NCBI GenBank assembly: GCA_001281695.1
Contig: LJIE01000001.1
Span: 2,875,521 to 2,939,520 of the forward strand
Direction of reading: 5' to 3'
DNA from: a bacterium 336/3
Lineage (GTDB): Bacteria; Bacteroidota; Bacteroidia; Cytophagales; Thermonemataceae
DNA length: 64,000 nucleotides
Part shown: positions 61,186-64,000 of the stretch, in pieces
Layout: each line of letters starts with the position of its first letter
Position numbering within the stretch: the first letter of the stretch is position 1
The notes under the pieces: generated by a model
What the model was told of the DNA's origin: nothing
The model's database searches: none
Seen by the model: only the letters and a program-made list of their open reading frames with translations
Made by a program: the position numbers and the translations under genes

Positions 61186-62481
61186 ATGTCTATTTATCAA
61201 AATATCATTGAAAAAAATACCAGTGTTGCAGTAATTGGTTTAGGTTATGTAGGTTTACCCATTGCTTTGGCTTTTGCCAGAAAAATAAAAGTGATTGGTT
61301 TTGACATCAATGAGGCTCGTGTAAAAATGATGCAAAATAACCAAGATCCCAGTAACGAACTAGATTCTTCAGAATTTGAAGGTTGTGATATTACTTTTAC
61401 AAATCAACTCTCCGATTTACAAAAAGCTACTTTTTTTATTGTAGCAGTTCCTACGCCTATTGATGAACATACCCAACCCAATTTACATCCTTTGCTTTCT
61501 GCCTCTACAACAGTTGGTAAAGCCTTGAAAAAAGGTGATTATGTGGTTTTTGAGTCCACAGTGTATCCTGGTTGTACTGAAGAAGACTGTATTCCTATTC
61601 TTGAAAAAGAGTCAGGTTTAAAATTTGGTGTGGATTTTAAAGTAGGTTATTCTCCTGAACGCATCAACCCTGGGGATAAAGAACACACTTTGGCAAGTAT
61701 TACCAAAGTAGTTTCGGGTTCGGATGCAGAAAGTTTAGAAAATATTGCCAAAATGTATGAATTAGTGGTGAAAGCAGGTGTACACAAAGCCTCTTCTATC
61801 AAAGTTGCTGAAGCTGCTAAAATCATTGAAAATACGCAAAGGGATTTAAACATTGCCCTGATGAACGAACTTTCTCTTATTTTTGATAAAATGAATATCA
61901 ATACCTATGAAGTTTTGGAGGCTGCAGGAACAAAATGGAATTTTTTGAAATTTGTACCAGGGCTTGTAGGTGGGCATTGTATTGGTGTTGATCCTTATTA
62001 TCTTACTTACAAAGCCAAAGAATTAGGCTACAATCCTGCTGTGATATTGAGTGGTAGAGCCATCAATGATAGCATGGGGGCTTATATTGCAAAGAAAACT
62101 GTTCAGAAAATTATTAAACAGGGTAAAAGCCCCTCCGAAACTCGTGTACTTGTGATGGGTGTGACTTTCAAGGAAAATGTGAGTGACATTAGAAACTCAA
62201 AAGTAGCTGATGTGATAAGAGAATTGCAATCATTCAGTTTACAAGTAGATGCCATTGACCCTCATGCAGATGCTCTTGAGTTTGAAGAAGAATATGGGCT
62301 TTCTCTGGCTAAAAACCCACAAGGGACTTATGATGCTATTGTTTTAGCCGTCAATCATAAAGAATATTTACAACTGTCAGATATGGCTTTTAGCACTTTA
62401 GCAAAAGAAAAAGCTCTTTTTGTAGATGTAAAAGGCATTTTCAGGAATAAAATACAAAACATGGAGTATTGGAGTTTGTAG
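61186..62481 (+). CDS. UDP-sugar 6-dehydrogenase (WbpA/TviB-like)
   Basis: A 431-aa NAD-dependent enzyme that oxidises C6 of a UDP-sugar to the uronic acid; the WbpA/TviB-type length and motifs fit UDP-HexNAc dehydrogenases. The Rossmann start is VAVIGLGYVGLPIALAFARK; FIVAVPTPIDEHTQPNLHPL and FESTVYPGCTEEDC follow; the catalytic Cys is in GLVGGHCIGVDPYYLTYKAK; the C-terminal domain has VLVMGVTFKENVSDIRNSKV. It probably supplies an acidic sugar for surface glycans, such as those made by the glycosyltransferases in this window; that link is by function only. Confidence 0.9.
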   Translation: MSIYQNIIEKNTSVAVIGLGYVGLPIALAFARKIKVIGFDINEARVKMMQNNQDPSNELDSSEFEGCDITFTNQLSDLQKATFFIVAVPTPIDEHTQPNLHPLLSASTTVGKALKKGDYVVFESTVYPGCTEEDCIPILEKESGLKFGVDFKVGYSPERINPGDKEHTLASITKVVSGSDAESLENIAKMYELVVKAGVHKASSIKVAEAAKIIENTQRDLNIALMNELSLIFDKMNINTYEVLEAAGTKWNFLKFVPGLVGGHCIGVDPYYLTYKAKELGYNPAVILSGRAINDSMGAYIAKKTVQKIIKQGKSPSETRVLVMGVTFKENVSDIRNSKVADVIRELQSFSLQVDAIDPHADALEFEEEYGLSLAKNPQGTYDAIVLAVNHKEYLQLSDMAFSTLAKEKALFVDVKGIFRNKIQNMEYWSL

Positions 62482-62492
62482 AAGTTTTCTTT

Positions 62493-62531
62493 AAATAAAA
62501 AGACTCATAAAAATTATGAGTCTTTTTATTT
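62493..62531. terminator. Bidirectional terminator between convergent genes
   Basis: A perfect 18-bp inverted repeat: 62493-62510 (AAATAAAAAGACTCATAA) and 62514-62531 (TTATGAGTCTTTTTATTT), with a 3-nt loop. A- and T-runs on both sides let it end the dehydrogenase gene (62481, plus) and the flavoprotein gene (62558, minus). Confidence 0.85.
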
Positions 62532-62557
62532 AGTAATGTAGGCATTGAATTATTTTA

Positions 62558-63763
62558 TCATCCCAATTGTGAGGCTATCCAAGCTGTTGTCCAAGCTGAT
62601 TGAAAATTGAAGCCTCCTGTAATTCCGTCTATATCAAGCACTTCACCAGTAAAATACAAATCAGGGTAACGTTTGCTTGACATGGTTTGGGCATTCATCT
62701 CTAAAAGGTTTATACCTCCACAAGTAACAAACTCTTCTTTGAAAGTCGTTTTTCCATTTATAACATAGTTATCATACAATAAAACATTTACCAAAGCATT
62801 AATTTCTTGCTTTTTTACATCTGCCCATTTCTGATTTTCCTGAATGCCTGCTTTAGCTAGTAAAAAATTCCACAATCGTTTAGGCAGTTCTGTAAAATTG
62901 GTATTGGCAATTAAACTTGCTCCTCTCTGATTTTTTAGAGTCATGATTTGTTCTCTCAAAGCATCTTCTTTACTATCAATCCATGCTATTTCTGCTTCAA
63001 ACTGGTATTTTTTTTCAGCAAGTATCCTTGCTCCCCAAGCTGAAAGCCTTAAAATTACAGGCCCACTCATTCCCCAATGTGTAATGAGCAATGCCCCTTT
63101 CTCTTGTAGTTTTGTATCTTTGATGCGTACAGATGCTTTTGTGCTTACCCCCATAAGTTCTGTAATGGGGTTCTTAGGCATATTAAATGTAAATAGAGAA
63201 GGAACTGGTGGCTCAACCAATAATTCTAGTTTACTTAAAAAATTGAAATTCTCTACTTTTGTTTGCCCCCCAACAGCCACAATCACCTTATCAAAATGTA
63301 TTTTTTTAGGATTATTCTTAAACTCTAATAAAAAACCTTTTTCTTGTGGTATGATAGATATTATTTCTGTTTGTATTTGTATTTGAACTTTGTTTTTATG
63401 AGCTTCTTTTAAAAAACAATCTATAATAGTTTGAGAAGAATCTGTAACAGGAAATATTCTCCCATCTCCTTCTACTTTAAGGCGAACACCTCTTTCCTCA
63501 AGCCATGTACACATTTGTGTGGGACTAAACTCATGGAACAATGACTTTAAAAATTTTGAGCCTCTAGGATAAAATTTTGCCAATTCTGAGGGTTTGTGGC
63601 AGTCATGGGTCACATTACATCTGCCTCCACCTGAAACTGCCACTTTTGAAAGTAGTTTAGTTGTTTTTTCAAACAAAAAAACTTGAGCTTGAGGATGATG
63701 AGTACGAATATTAATTGCTGAAAAAAAACCTCCTGCCCCACCACCAATGACTGCTATTTTCAT
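62558..63763 (-). CDS. HI0933/BaiN-family FAD-dependent oxidoreductase
   Basis: A 401-aa flavoprotein of the HI0933 (YhiN/BaiN-like) family. The N-terminal FAD site is KIAVIGGGAGGFFSAINIRT, and the family motif KVAVSGGGRCNVTH is present at about 40. The middle holds an inserted beta-domain (about 190-330), and the C-terminus has FTGEVLDIDGITGGFNFQSA, the second FAD contact. The physiological reaction is not settled; some members reduce bile acids or act on aminoacetone. It lies 6 nt after the smpB stop on the same strand. Confidence 0.88.
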   Translation of the reverse strand: MKIAVIGGGAGGFFSAINIRTHHPQAQVFLFEKTTKLLSKVAVSGGGRCNVTHDCHKPSELAKFYPRGSKFLKSLFHEFSPTQMCTWLEERGVRLKVEGDGRIFPVTDSSQTIIDCFLKEAHKNKVQIQIQTEIISIIPQEKGFLLEFKNNPKKIHFDKVIVAVGGQTKVENFNFLSKLELLVEPPVPSLFTFNMPKNPITELMGVSTKASVRIKDTKLQEKGALLITHWGMSGPVILRLSAWGARILAEKKYQFEAEIAWIDSKEDALREQIMTLKNQRGASLIANTNFTELPKRLWNFLLAKAGIQENQKWADVKKQEINALVNVLLYDNYVINGKTTFKEEFVTCGGINLLEMNAQTMSSKRYPDLYFTGEVLDIDGITGGFNFQSAWTTAWIASQLG

Positions 63764-63769
63764 AGTTTT

Positions 63770-64000
63770 CTAAAATTTAGTCTTTTCCAGCTCTTTTTTA
63801 GCGTCTTTGGCTTTGAGGTCTTCACGTTTATCATAGAGTTTTTTACCTTTCGCCAGAGCTATTTCCATTTTAGCAAAACCTCTGTCATTGATAAAAAGCC
63901 TTACAGGTATAATCGTAAGCCCTTTATCTTCTAAACCTTTTTCTAATTTTCTGATTTCCTTCTTTTTAAGCAATAATTTTCTTTTACGTAAAGGCTCATG
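63770..64000 (-). CDS. smpB: SsrA-binding protein SmpB, C-terminal part (runs off the window)
   Basis: The last 76 codons of SmpB read from the window edge. SmpB delivers tmRNA to stalled ribosomes in trans-translation. The frame is open to base 64000 ([20 protein letters not shown]), then [20 protein letters not shown] and [20 protein letters not shown], which are hallmark SmpB segments (the KKxYDKR end feeds into the decoding-site tail). A TTG at 63973 is not the real start. The N-terminal part lies beyond the window. Confidence 0.95.
   Translation of the reverse strand, partial: HEPLRKRKLLLKKKEIRKLEKGLEDKGLTIIPVRLFINDRGFAKMEIALAKGKKLYDKREDLKAKDAKKELEKTKF

Noticed and set aside
1-64000. 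tRNA, rRNA, CRISPR arrays, known riboswitches
   Set aside because: No T-loop signatures, spaced direct repeats or conserved RNA cores were seen in the intergenic regions of either strand.

Overview
The window is AT-rich DNA from a member of the Bacteroidota, most likely a Cytophagales-type gliding or surface-associated bacterium. The evidence is a C-terminal type IX secretion sorting domain (10177-11856), a Reg_prop/LytTR two-component pair, a Bacteroidota-style LptE/SecG neighbourhood, promoters of the TTTG / TAnnTTTG kind, and many lipoproteins and signal-peptide proteins. I see no rRNA, tRNA, CRISPR array, insertion sequence or phage gene.

Region 1 (1-6152): the start of greA on the minus strand with a promoter-proximal terminator in its leader, an acyl-CoA carboxylase beta subunit, then a plus-strand run of two glycosyltransferase-type genes and two lipoproteins. 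One lipoprotein carries a caspase/CHAT-like His/Cys pair.

Region 2 (6153-19199): five minus-strand exported proteins ending in a T9SS-sorted protein; divergently, a 975-residue propeller sensor kinase with its LytTR regulator; then a frameshifted gene, a CapA-family enzyme, a LysE-type exporter and a small exported protein.

Region 3 (19216-40412) is the most distinctive part. It is 21 kb of genes all on the minus strand. First come a sigma-54 activator, an H-NOX haem sensor and a 1347-residue hybrid kinase whose N-terminus is an HNOBA domain (the H-NOX partner domain of soluble guanylate cyclase). After a terminator come a lone receiver protein and a complete Wzx/Wzy-type exopolysaccharide machine: Wza-like, Wzc-like with a degenerate P-loop, flippase, polymerase, glycosyltransferases, acyltransferase, a WecA/MraY-type initiator, and a three-part kinase / nucleotidyltransferase-like / thymidylate-kinase-like fusion. 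The block lies between two 35-nt palindromic terminators that differ at one base. The simplest reading is a nitric-oxide- or oxygen-sensing circuit that controls exopolysaccharide and biofilm.

Region 4 (40423-48927): small exported or unknown proteins, a macro-domain protein, a leucine-rich-repeat protein, a 35-codon candidate gene, a tandem two-domain D-Ala-D-Ala-ligase-like protein and an SGNH hydrolase.

Region 5 (49062-64000): mostly housekeeping. MATE transporter, DHHW protein, methyltransferase and membrane protein on plus; pyrD (its terminator lies inside the convergent gene), secG, a TPR protein with a recent internal duplication, and lptE on minus; then an ABC ATPase, a WG-repeat protein, a phasin-like protein, truB, a UDP-sugar dehydrogenase, a BaiN/HI0933 flavoprotein and the 3' part of smpB.
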